From: Acidobacteriota bacterium
GTDB lineage: Bacteria > Acidobacteriota > Vicinamibacteria > Vicinamibacterales > UBA823
Length of the DNA stretch: 7,024 nucleotides
NCBI GenBank assembly: GCA_002714165.1
Contig: PAWT01000010.1
Span: forward strand, 6,757 to 13,780
Reading direction: 5' to 3'
The notes under the pieces were generated by a model. It ran no database searches. It was not told where the DNA came from and saw only the letters and a list, made by a program, of their open reading frames with translations. This document shows positions 1 through 5,929 of this stretch, one piece after another (position 1 is the first letter of the stretch; every line of letters begins with the position of its first letter). The position numbers and the translations under genes were made by a program.

Positions 1-440
1 TGCCATTTTTCTGGAAGCGGATTCAGGCACTTAGCCAAAAACTCAATCCTCGATGCCCAAATCGTGAGCTCATCGGTCCTCGTCCGGAAGAGCCGTCCCT
101 CAACTCCAATTAAGTCTCCAAAGTCGAGCAGCTTGAACAAAGTGAAGTCATCAGGTGATATTCCATCCTTTCGTACATATACCTGGATCCGAACACGTCC
201 ATTGGATAGCACGAGAAAGTTGGCCTTGCCAAAACTTCGGATACTGAGAATCCGCCCTGCGGTCGTCGTATTGGGTTTTGTGACCTCCAGTGCATCGCCA
301 GACTGTTGAGCATGGCGATCGACCAATTCCGCAATCGAGTCACTGCACAGAAATGAATTTGGGTACAACTTACGACCTAGACGACCAACTTCGACCATAT
401 TGCTGCGTCGCTGAGCGAGTTGATCGGTTTCGTTCGTCAT
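1..440 (-). CDS. lysS: Lysyl-tRNA synthetase, N-terminal part (cut by window edge)
   Basis: Class II lysyl-tRNA synthetase charges tRNA-Lys with lysine in the cytoplasm. Only the first 146 codons are present; the reading frame runs open off the left edge. After a short polar N-terminus comes LYPNSF (residues 25-30), the usual opening of the bacterial LysS anticodon-binding domain. The OB-fold follows, with AGRILSIRSFGKANFLVL (61-78), RIQVYVRKD (84-92), FKLLDFGDLIGVEGRLFRT (102-120) and ELTIWASRIEFLAKCLNPLP (124-143). The catalytic core lies outside the window. I chose the ATG at 440 because it gives a normal length ahead of the OB-fold and has an AGGT-type ribosome site just upstream. It starts 16 bases after nusB stops, so the two are probably co-transcribed. 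The OB-fold sequence resembles acidobacterial LysS, by memory only. Confidence 0.95.
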   Translation of the reverse strand, partial: MTNETDQLAQRRSNMVEVGRLGRKLYPNSFLCSDSIAELVDRHAQQSGDALEVTKPNTTTAGRILSIRSFGKANFLVLSNGRVRIQVYVRKDGISPDDFTLFKLLDFGDLIGVEGRLFRTRTDELTIWASRIEFLAKCLNPLPEKW

Positions 441-456
441 GTCGTATTACCTATTT

Positions 457-924
457 TCAAGCGACTGTTTCTCCATCGAGATGACGTTTAATGTCGTCGA
501 GAATGCCGTTCACAAAAGGCACTGCTTCATGGGCACTGAACGTTCTGGCTAGCTCAATTGCTTCATTGATCACAACCGCTCGGGGAATGTCCTGTGCGTA
601 CAGAAACTCAAAAACGGCGATCCTCATAATCAAACGGTCAATCACAGCCATGCGCGTTAGGCGCCAATGTTGGGCACTCCTTGTAATGAGAGGGTCGATG
701 TCTTTTAGGTGTGAAGCGGTACCTTTAGCGAGCCACGTGGTAAATTCCCGCTGCGATGGAATGAATTCCAGTTGATCAAATGTTTCGAGAGCAACGTCTA
801 TAGGAATCTTACCAATTTCACTCTGATACAGTAGCTGAAGAGCAGCCTCGCGACTCTGATGCCGCGTAGGTTCATCCGGAGTATCAGCTTTGCTCGAGCG
901 ACCCCGCCGTCGCACGATGTTCAC
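457..924 (-). CDS. nusB: Transcription antitermination factor NusB
   Basis: NusB is a small all-helical RNA-binding protein. With NusE (S10) it binds boxA RNA and lets RNA polymerase read through rRNA operons. The 155-residue product has the family signatures: QSREAALQLLYQ (23-34), RLTRMAVIDRLIMRIAVFEF (88-107), DIPRAVVINEAIELA (112-126) and FVNGILD (137-143). The length is normal (usually 130-160). The start is GTG at 924, overlapping the ribH stop in a GTGA arrangement, which points to translational coupling. A GGAGGG ribosome site (928-933) lies only 3 bases before this GTG. A second GTG three codons later would have about 12 bases of spacing, so the exact start is uncertain by three residues. 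The ribH-nusB pairing is very common in bacteria and supports both assignments. Confidence 0.96.
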   Translation of the reverse strand: MNIVRRRGRSSKADTPDEPTRHQSREAALQLLYQSEIGKIPIDVALETFDQLEFIPSQREFTTWLAKGTASHLKDIDPLITRSAQHWRLTRMAVIDRLIMRIAVFEFLYAQDIPRAVVINEAIELARTFSAHEAVPFVNGILDDIKRHLDGETVA

Positions 925-1457
925 CCGCCCTCCGGCGGTTCGAGGTGCGCTGGTATCTCACTTCCAATGGTGAGTGTCGTCAACGCGTCTACCAACCCAA
1001 TAGCGGCCGCTGCTGCTTCCCACCCCTTGTTGGATGGACCGTCGTTTGTGAGGTCTTCGACCGAGGTACGTGCCATAGCCTCGTCAAGTGAGTTGGTCGT
1101 TAAAACACCAAAGGTCATCGGAACACCCGTCTCAGCCGAGGCGGCCGTAATGCCGTAAGCCACTGCCGAAGCGATGAACTCAAAGTGCGCGGTATCGCCT
1201 TTGATCACACATCCCAAGCAAACTATTGCATTAAATCGACCACTTTCGGCAGCACAGCGAGCGGCCAATGGAATTTCAAACGTTCCCGGGACCTCCACTA
1301 CTTCCACGTCTTCCTCGTCAGCACCCGCCTGCTTAAGTCCAGCCATCGCACCCAGCCGCAACCGGTCTGTCACGTCACGATGATACTGCGACACGATCAG
1401 GGCCACATGAAGATTCCTGGCGTCTGGCAAGACCGATGAGTCGAATGAACGCGTCAC
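921..1457 (-). CDS. ribH: 6,7-dimethyl-8-ribityllumazine synthase
   Basis: Lumazine synthase condenses 5-amino-6-ribitylaminouracil with 3,4-dihydroxy-2-butanone 4-phosphate, the penultimate step of riboflavin synthesis. It usually assembles as pentamers or 60-mer capsids. The 178-residue protein shows VALIVSQYHRDVT (18-30), the substrate loop VPGTFEIP (56-63), and GCVIKGDTAHFEFI (82-95) containing the conserved histidine. It also has GVPMTFGVLTTNSLDEA (111-127) and NKGWEAAAAAI (143-153). Length is slightly above the family norm because of a short N-terminal extension and an acidic, proline-containing C-terminal tail. The start is GTG at 1457, with a GAGGT ribosome site overlapping the stop codon of the upstream hydratase gene, 12 bases away. 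The other riboflavin genes (ribD, ribE, ribBA) are not in this window. I see no FMN riboswitch in the short upstream gap. Confidence 0.96.
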   Translation of the reverse strand: MTRSFDSSVLPDARNLHVALIVSQYHRDVTDRLRLGAMAGLKQAGADEEDVEVVEVPGTFEIPLAARCAAESGRFNAIVCLGCVIKGDTAHFEFIASAVAYGITAASAETGVPMTFGVLTTNSLDEAMARTSVEDLTNDGPSNKGWEAAAAAIGLVDALTTLTIGSEIPAHLEPPEGG

Positions 1458-1469
1458 TGGAATTGAACC

Positions 1470-2258
1470 TCACGAACCCTTAAAGACCGGCTTACGCTTT
1501 TCAAGAAACGCGCTAGTTCCTTCACGCATATCCTCGGTCGACGTAACTAAGCCAAACAAAACCGACTCATGGACCACGGCCTGGGAAAACGGCATCTCCA
1601 ACCCTTCGTTAACTGCAGCAATGATCGCGCGGACCGCAACCGGTGCCTTGCCTGCCAATTCTCCAGCGAGCGCTCTAGCCTCAGTCATCAGCTCGTTAGC
1701 CGGCACGACGCGATTGACCAGGCCAATCAAGCGAGCCTCCTCGGCACTTATGTGAGCTCCCGTTAGTAACAATTCAAGGGCCCGCCCCTTACCAACCAGT
1801 CGGGGTAGGCGCTGCGAACCCGCGTAGCCTGGCATAATTCCAAGATTAATCTCAGGCTGGCCGAGCTTGGCAGTGTCCGAAGCCAGACGTAAGGTACACG
1901 CCATCGCGAGTTCACACCCGCCGCCTAAAGCGTAACCATTGATCGCCGCAATAACCGGCTTGCCCAGATTCTCAATCAACCCAAACAACGCTTGGCCGCG
2001 CCGCGCATGTGCACTGCCATTCACCGGCGTTAGTTCAGCTAACTCGGCGATGTCAGCACCAGCCACGAACGCCTTGTCACCAGCCCCAGTCAGCACGACG
2101 CAACGGACAGACTCGCTACTAGAAGCCTCCGCCATGACCTGATGCAACTCGTCAATGGTCTGGCCATTAAGAGCGTTCAGCACCTTTGGGCGGTTGATCG
2201 TGACGATGACGACGGCATCCTCATGCTCATGCGCTACTTCAAGATTCTCAAAAGCCAT
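1470..2258 (-). CDS. Enoyl-CoA hydratase / crotonase family protein
   Basis: Crotonase-fold enzymes add water across the double bond of trans-2-enoyl-CoA, as in fatty-acid or butyrate oxidation, or act on related acyl-CoA thioesters. With the ATG at 2258 the protein has 262 residues, typical of the family. Visible landmarks are INRPKVLNALN (21-31), the oxyanion-hole region KAFVAGADIAEL (62-73), NGYALGGGCELAMA (107-120) and GQPEINLGIMPGYAGSQRL (133-151). E116 and E136 match the two catalytic glutamates of rat mitochondrial hydratase, so true hydratase activity is likely. The C-terminus (FLEKRKPVFKG) is the standard one. The frame stays open upstream to 2393, but that extension is arginine-rich, overlaps the VanZ gene and precedes the normal crotonase start. 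A weak purine-rich site (AAGAGAA) precedes the chosen ATG. Substrate chain length cannot be read from the sequence. Confidence 0.93.
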   Translation of the reverse strand: MAFENLEVAHEHEDAVVIVTINRPKVLNALNGQTIDELHQVMAEASSSESVRCVVLTGAGDKAFVAGADIAELAELTPVNGSAHARRGQALFGLIENLGKPVIAAINGYALGGGCELAMACTLRLASDTAKLGQPEINLGIMPGYAGSQRLPRLVGKGRALELLLTGAHISAEEARLIGLVNRVVPANELMTEARALAGELAGKAPVAVRAIIAAVNEGLEMPFSQAVVHESVLFGLVTSTEDMREGTSAFLEKRKPVFKGS

Positions 2259-2337
2259 GCAGTTCTCTTGTCGCCTCGCGTGTCCGAGACGCCACCTGGC
2301 CAAACTACCTACCAAAGCGGAAGGACGCAGTCGGACG

Positions 2338-2793
2338 TCACGGGAGTCGTTCGGTGAAGGTCGGCTCGGCGTGGCCCGAGCAACGCGTGGCATGCGCTCG
2401 ACGTGCCCTAATTATACTCCACACCCAAGTGCCTCCGACCACAGTAGCAGCACCGATCCCATCAACTATAAGGTCAATTGAATCTGGCGTTCGCCCTGGC
2501 ACAAACGATTGGTGCCATTCATCAGAAATGCCGTAGGCAATCGTTAAGAAAATCGATGCAAGCGCAGACCTACCCCTTACACCAGCCCATCGCCCATCAG
2601 CGAGCGCACGGAGTAGGAGAGCCCCGAGAAGACCGTAGACGGCGAGGTGTACCGGTTTGTCAGGCACCGCGGACGGCACGGCCGACCCTGGCAGTGAGGA
2701 CGAAATAAAAATTGCTGTCATATGCGCCCAAACCGGTCCCCACAACCACCAACGAGATTCAAGACGACGGTCGGGCATGCTCTTGGGCATCAT
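2338..2793 (-). CDS. VanZ-family membrane protein
   Basis: This is a small polytopic inner-membrane protein of the VanZ-like family, named after the teicoplanin-resistance accessory protein; most members have no proven role. The 151-residue product begins with a basic stretch, then a hydrophobic helix at about 17-35. The family motif DKPVHLAVYGLLGALLLRAL lies at 45-64 and further helices at about 77-90 and 106-128. The signature YGISDEWHQSFVPGRTPDSID falls at 87-107, followed by DGIGA (111-115). The tail (129-151) is arginine- and histidine-rich and probably cytoplasmic. Two adjacent ATGs (2793 and 2790) and a third at 2778 are possible starts; none has a strong Shine-Dalgarno. It starts 18 bases after the 57-residue membrane gene stops and is followed by 79 bases before the hydratase. 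Nothing nearby suggests glycopeptide resistance, so I would not call it a resistance gene. Confidence 0.9.
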   Translation of the reverse strand: MMPKSMPDRRLESRWWLWGPVWAHMTAIFISSSLPGSAVPSAVPDKPVHLAVYGLLGALLLRALADGRWAGVRGRSALASIFLTIAYGISDEWHQSFVPGRTPDSIDLIVDGIGAATVVGGTWVWSIIRARRAHATRCSGHAEPTFTERLP

Positions 2794-2811
2794 CCGTCAG
2801 CATGCCGCCGA

Positions 2812-2985
2812 TCACAGGGGAAAGGGATACATAAGCCAACCAAGGGTGACACCAGTAAGCAGAAATGCAGCAAAGAGCATTGCGCCAAAACGAATCTGGT
2901 CCTCGGGCTTATCACGCATCAACGCAGCAAACACCACAGACACAAAACACGAGAAAAGCACCATCAGGAAAAAGTGACTTGCCAT
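2812..2985 (-). CDS. Small two-helix membrane protein, 57 residues, unknown function
   Basis: This short gene would be missed by a length cut-off. It encodes 57 residues in two hydrophobic segments, about 4-23 (SHFFLMVLFSCFVSVVFAAL) and 32-52 (RFGAMLFAAFLLTGVTLGWLM). They are joined by a short charged loop, RDKPEDQ (24-30), and followed by YPFPL before the TGA. It fits the array tightly: the ATG is 11 bases after the stop of the four-helix membrane protein gene, and the stop is 18 bases before the VanZ gene. An AGGGA ribosome site sits 8 bases before the ATG, overlapping the preceding stop codon. The fit of spacing, ribosome site and a clean hydrophobic pattern makes a real gene likely. I do not recognise a named family. 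It may act with the adjacent membrane protein, but that is inference from position only. Confidence 0.75.
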   Translation of the reverse strand: MASHFFLMVLFSCFVSVVFAALMRDKPEDQIRFGAMLFAAFLLTGVTLGWLMYPFPL

Positions 2986-2996
2986 GCACTGAGTCC

Positions 2997-3413
2997 CTAC
3001 TTCCGACCGAGCGAGACGTCGTAAGCATCAACTACCACTAGGGCATTAAGAAGTCCCGAAACAATCAGAAAGGAATTGCCGTATTCGTAGGTCGCTGCGA
3101 CGGCGTTCCCCGAGCCAAGGTCCATGACCCGCCCCAGTAAGTAGAGCAAGCCAATGCCGAAGTTAGCCACCGCGGCGAGGGCAACTAACGGCTCGGATGC
3201 ATCAAAAAAAAAGATACGTCCCTCAAGCCAGAGTCCGGTCGCGAACATCAGAGGTAACATCACCATGAATACCAAGCCCTGACGAACTCGACCCTGCCAC
3301 AAATGACCGGCGCCAGGCACTGCCCACGCCACAAAGCAGATCAAGGTTGTTAAACTTTCCACGTTGCCAGCCACCGGTGCCTGCGCACGGGACCGTCGTG
3401 AATACTTGGTCAT
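2997..3413 (-). CDS. Multi-spanning membrane protein (TM2/DUF6677-like), unknown function
   Basis: Read from the ATG at 3413 the protein has 138 residues: a basic, polar N-terminus (1-20) and four hydrophobic segments at roughly 22-38, 44-63, 76-94 and 114-131. The motif VPGAGHLWQGRVRQGLVF (32-49) is the PG-G-H-G-R--GL hairpin seen in TM2-like and DUF5683/DUF6677-like small membrane proteins. The C-terminus VVDAYDVSLGRK looks conserved in acidobacterial relatives, from memory. An upstream GTG at 3452 is also in frame, but it adds 13 residues that look unlike membrane protein. The ATG overlaps the TGA of a doubtful upstream ORF (ATGA). No good Shine-Dalgarno is visible, so the start is uncertain. 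Codons 68-70 are FFF encoded inside a nine-base homopolymer. Family assignment is tentative and function unknown. Confidence 0.8.
   Translation of the reverse strand: MTKYSRRSRAQAPVAGNVESLTTLICFVAWAVPGAGHLWQGRVRQGLVFMVMLPLMFATGLWLEGRIFFFDASEPLVALAAVANFGIGLLYLLGRVMDLGSGNAVAATYEYGNSFLIVSGLLNALVVVDAYDVSLGRK
3204..3212. repeat. Nine-base homopolymer run (A9 on plus strand)
   Basis: Nine consecutive A on the plus strand read as T9 in the coding strand of the four-helix membrane protein gene, covering the phenylalanine codons around residues 68-70. The frame is intact here. Runs of this length can slip in replication, transcription or sequencing. Confidence 0.9.
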
Positions 3414-3598
3414 AAGTTCAACAAGGTTCGAATTGCACTGCGGCCAATCCACTCCGCGCGACCAAACAGTATTGCACTGAATGACGGTCCTAGATCATCC
3501 ACATCTCCCTTTTCGAAATAACAACATTCGCGCTCAGTTCGCCCGATGTGACGTTCCTCAACATCCGAGGAACAAGTCGCGAGTAGATTAAAGTTCAT
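3410..3598 (-). CDS. Doubtful 62-residue ORF in the pfkB downstream spacer
   Basis: This ORF fills the only sizeable gap between pfkB and the membrane-protein genes. Its ATG lies inside the last codons of pfkB (11-base overlap), and its TGA overlaps the next gene's ATG as ATGA. That is what a coupled operon gene would look like. Against it, the 62-residue product (starting MNFNLLATCSSDVEERH, with a CC pair near residues 26-27) matches no family I know. It is neither clearly hydrophobic nor domain-like, and I see no distinctive codon bias. A perfect 7-bp inverted repeat lies within it, as expected for a non-coding spacer. The stretch could equally be an untranslated region with RNA structure or an internal promoter. 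I include it so the spacer is described, with low confidence. Confidence 0.22.
   Translation of the reverse strand: MNFNLLATCSSDVEERHIGRTERECCYFEKGDVDDLGPSFSAILFGRAEWIGRSAIRTLLNL
3432..3479. repeat. Nine-base direct repeat pair in the spacer
   Basis: ATTGCACTG occurs at 3432-3440 and again at 3471-3479, 39 bases apart centre to centre, upstream of the four-helix membrane protein gene. A 9-base match is not expected by chance in a spacer this short but is not rare enough to prove a binding site. It might be a regulator half-site pair or simply coincidence. Confidence 0.35.
3553..3573 (-). other. Perfect 7-bp hairpin just after pfkB
   Basis: GTTCCTC and GAGGAAC flank a 7-base loop, making a perfect 7-bp stem (8 with a G-U pair) that begins 15 bases after the pfkB stop codon. 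No run of U follows on the minus strand, so it is not a classical intrinsic terminator. It could slow RNA decay or polymerase between pfkB and the genes downstream. Confidence 0.45.
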
Positions 3599-4499
3599 TG
3601 AAAGACGTGAGCCTCCTGAATTCTAGGAATCGCTGCTGAATCTCGTCAGACGTAACACATAGTAGCCGCTCGAGACCAAACGCCTCGACCGAAAACGACG
3701 CCATGGTGCTACCCGCGATGACGGCACGGGTTAGGGTGTCGTGATTAACAACCGAGCATCCTGCAAGATACCCGAGCAAGCCACCACCAAACGTGTCTCC
3801 CGCGCCGGTTGGGTCGCGGACGGTGTTGAGCGGTAAGCCAGGAACCGCAAAGAATCCATCAGGGCCAAACATAAGTACGCCGTGTTCTCCACGCTTGATA
3901 ATGAGCAACCTTGGTCCCATTGCTTGAAGTTTCTGCACGGCCTTGACGAGATTCGATTCTTTACTTAACTGTCTGGCCTCTGCGTCGTTAATTACCAACG
4001 CATCGACCCGAGTCAGCACCTGGTGAAGCTCTTCCGGAGTCTTCTCAATCCAATAGTTCATTGTGTCAGCGACTACGAACTCCGGCGACTCCACTTGATC
4101 GAGCACCTCAAGCTGTAATCTTGGGTGGATATTACCCAAGAATACGAAGGGCGAAGCCCGATACACCGGTGGAAGAATCGGTTGGAATTCTTCAAATACA
4201 TTGAGAAAGGTGTAGATTGATTCGCGGTCATTCAAGTCTTCGCTGTACTTGCCCTTCCATCGAAATGTTTCTCCAGGCACTTGCTGTAAACCGGTCAAGT
4301 CGATTCGGCGACCCCGAAAGATACCCATCTGCTCATCAGTAAAGTCTTCACCGACCACCGCCACCATCCGTACATCTGTGAAATGGGCAGCAGCAACAGC
4401 GAAATAAGTCGCTGCTCCACCTACGACACGACCGGCGACACCAAACGGCGTTTCAATCGAATCGAACGCTACCGAACCGACAACGAGAACTGGTTGCAT
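3588..4499 (-). CDS. PfkB-family carbohydrate/nucleoside kinase
   Basis: Ribokinase-like (PfkB) kinases transfer phosphate from ATP to a sugar or nucleoside hydroxyl in the cytoplasm. The 303-residue product has the N-terminal strand VLVVGSVAFDSIETP (4-18), the glycine-rich GGAATYFAVAAA (27-38) of the first PfkB signature, and VVGEDF (48-53). It also has VVADTMNYW (142-150), INDAEARQL (170-178) and LLIIKRGEHGVL (198-209). The second signature DPTGAGDTFGGGLLGYLA (229-246) contains the catalytic base D235 and the anion-hole GAG. Length is normal. The start is ATG at 4499, 32 bases after the epimerase stop; a GGGAGTGG stretch lies somewhat too far upstream to be ideal. The sequence belongs to a group usually annotated only as 'sugar kinase' in Acidobacteriota and Deltaproteobacteria (from memory). 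I cannot tell the substrate, and the methylmalonyl-CoA neighbours do not suggest one. Confidence 0.92.
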   Translation of the reverse strand: MQPVLVVGSVAFDSIETPFGVAGRVVGGAATYFAVAAAHFTDVRMVAVVGEDFTDEQMGIFRGRRIDLTGLQQVPGETFRWKGKYSEDLNDRESIYTFLNVFEEFQPILPPVYRASPFVFLGNIHPRLQLEVLDQVESPEFVVADTMNYWIEKTPEELHQVLTRVDALVINDAEARQLSKESNLVKAVQKLQAMGPRLLIIKRGEHGVLMFGPDGFFAVPGLPLNTVRDPTGAGDTFGGGLLGYLAGCSVVNHDTLTRAVIAGSTMASFSVEAFGLERLLCVTSDEIQQRFLEFRRLTSFNEL

Positions 4500-4531
4500 A
4501 AGACGATCTGTTCCACTCCCTCAAATGGTCA

Positions 4532-4939
4532 TCACGCGTGGTCGGACTGTTTTAACTCGATAAGGACACCGTGAGTACTCGAGGGATGGATGAACGCAAT
4601 CCGAGAGCCACCGACACCAATGCGGGGGGCCACATCGATGAGTTTAATACCTCGGGCTTGCAAGTCCTCCAGCACCGATTCTAGGTCGTCAACTGCCAAG
4701 GTAATATGGTGAAGGCCAGACCCACGCCGTTCTAGGAACCGAGCAACCGGCGAAGCCAGATCAGTTGCCTCTAGAAATTCGAGTGAAGCCCCACCAGTTT
4801 CGACGTGAGTAACACGAACCTGCTGGTCGGAAACGACCTCGGTCTGCGACACCTGTAACCCTAAAACGTCACGGAAGAAGCGAAGCGCCTCATTGAGGTC
4901 TCGAACGGCTATCCCGACGTGATCCAACGTCGCTTTCAT
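4532..4939 (-). CDS. mce: Methylmalonyl-CoA epimerase
   Basis: This metalloenzyme interconverts (S)- and (R)-methylmalonyl-CoA, linking propionyl-CoA carboxylase to the B12-dependent mutase. The 135-residue protein is a vicinal-oxygen-chelate fold made of two repeats. The first opens with LDHVGIAVRDLNEALRFF (5-22), the second with GLHHITLAVDDLESVLEDL (75-93). Probable metal ligands are H7, the histidine pair at 77-78 (one of them), E54 in the ASLEFLE strand and E128 in GVLIELKQ. The segment IGVGGSRIAFIHP (107-119) matches the usual epimerase C-terminal strand. Length fits the family (about 130-150). It starts 12 bases after meaB stops and has no strong Shine-Dalgarno, which suggests coupling to meaB translation. 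The meaB neighbour makes epimerase much more likely than another glyoxalase-like enzyme. Confidence 0.93.
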   Translation of the reverse strand: MKATLDHVGIAVRDLNEALRFFRDVLGLQVSQTEVVSDQQVRVTHVETGGASLEFLEATDLASPVARFLERRGSGLHHITLAVDDLESVLEDLQARGIKLIDVAPRIGVGGSRIAFIHPSSTHGVLIELKQSDHA

Positions 4940-4951
4940 TTCAGCGCGGTG

Positions 4952-5929
4952 TCAAGGCTTCCGATCAGCGTCGCGTTCGGCAAGGACGCGATTCATGATC
5001 GTATCAACTGCTGTGTAGGGGTCCAACTCTCGCCGTGCAAGCTGAGCCGTTACCTTGTCAAGTTCACTTGGACTTACGAGTTGTTCGACATGCCGCCAAA
5101 ATGCTTCACCAAGCAAACGGCGCAGTTCGCTCACCTCCAACCGATACCGCCTCTGATACCGTAAATCATCGCCGGCATATTCGCGGAATCGATCGAGCGC
5201 ACCCACGAAGTCATTCACGCCATCGCCGGTGGTCGCCTGCGTCTTAACAATCGGTGGCCGCCAATGCTCTTGCGACGGTTCGTCCAGTGAGAGCATCGCC
5301 TCAAGCTGAGCAACAGTACCCTCCGCGCCACTGTGGTCGGCTTTATTGACCACAAACACGTCGGCAATCTCTAAGATTCCAGCCTTGATCGCTTGCACAT
5401 CATCACCGAACCCTGGCGCAACCATCACAACCGCAATATCGGCCGCATACGTAATGTCTACCTCGGCCTGTCCAACGCCCACAGTCTCGAGGAATACAAC
5501 ATCGTGACCAGCAGCGTCTAATACTAACGTCGCCTCACGTGTTGCTTGAGCCAAGCCTCCAAGTCGCCCCCGGGTTGCCATGCTCCTGATAAAGACACCG
5601 TCGTCACCAGCATGGGTTTGCATACGAACACGGTCACCCAATACCGCACCGCCGCTAAACGGACTGGTTGGATCAACAGCGACGATGCCGACACGGCGTC
5701 CTCCGGATCGAAACACCTTGGTAACACGATCAACCAGTGTGCTTTTTCCGACACCTGGTGGCCCAGTCACACCTACGACCCACGCGCGGCCAGTATGACT
5801 GAAGAGTGCACTTACGAGGCGTGCACCCTCTGGCACACCTTCTTCAATCAACGAAATCGCTCGGGACACCGCCCGCGGCTCTCCACCGAGTACTCGTGCA
5901 GCCAGCGCACGCTCGCTCTCTGCGTCCAT
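4952..5929 (-). CDS. meaB: Methylmalonyl-CoA mutase chaperone GTPase MeaB
   Basis: MeaB (ArgK/MMAA) is a G3E-class GTPase. It gates delivery of adenosylcobalamin to methylmalonyl-CoA mutase and protects the enzyme from inactivation. From the ATG at 5929 the protein has 325 residues, the normal length. Motifs in order are GVTGPPGVGKSTLVDRV (53-69, Walker A), VGIVAVDPTSPFSGGAVLGD (80-99), IRSMATRGRLGGL (114-126), VVFLETVGVGQAEVD (144-158, Walker B/switch) and NKAD (195-198, base recognition). A helical C-terminal dimerisation region follows (about 255-325). The frame is open up to 6106, with other ATGs at 5965 and 5989/5992, but the segment before 5929 is unlike MeaB and no start has a good ribosome site. 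It is the first gene of the leftward array, 12 bases before mce. The mutase is not in the window and is presumably encoded elsewhere. Confidence 0.94.
   Translation of the reverse strand: MDAESERALAARVLGGEPRAVSRAISLIEEGVPEGARLVSALFSHTGRAWVVGVTGPPGVGKSTLVDRVTKVFRSGGRRVGIVAVDPTSPFSGGAVLGDRVRMQTHAGDDGVFIRSMATRGRLGGLAQATREATLVLDAAGHDVVFLETVGVGQAEVDITYAADIAVVMVAPGFGDDVQAIKAGILEIADVFVVNKADHSGAEGTVAQLEAMLSLDEPSQEHWRPPIVKTQATTGDGVNDFVGALDRFREYAGDDLRYQRRYRLEVSELRRLLGEAFWRHVEQLVSPSELDKVTAQLARRELDPYTAVDTIMNRVLAERDADRKP

Noticed and set aside
64..309. 81-codon plus-strand ORF and 77-codon minus-strand ORF (110-343) at the left edge
   Set aside because: Both are out of frame with the lysS N-terminus, which explains this whole stretch and runs off the window edge.
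2259..2393. 45-codon N-terminal extension of the enoyl-CoA hydratase
   Set aside because: It is arginine-rich, overlaps the VanZ stop region, and lies before the normal crotonase N-terminus, which begins at the ATG at 2258.
2155..2481. 108-codon plus-strand ORF opposite the hydratase and VanZ genes
   Set aside because: It spans the junction of two supported minus-strand genes and encodes a low-complexity, Ser/Thr/Arg-rich product typical of antisense frames.
2657..2977. 106- and 100-codon overlapping plus-strand ORFs across the VanZ start and small membrane gene
   Set aside because: The products are lysine/arginine/histidine-rich with no recognisable features, and they run opposite a convincing two-helix membrane protein frame with its own ribosome site.
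3425..3433. GGTTCGAAT resembling a tRNA T-loop
   Set aside because: The flanking bases do not pair into a T-stem, and no acceptor, anticodon or D arm can be laid out around it.
3553..3573. Intrinsic terminator after pfkB
   Set aside because: The stem is perfect, but it is not GC-dense and no U-run follows on the transcribed strand, so I list it only as a hairpin.
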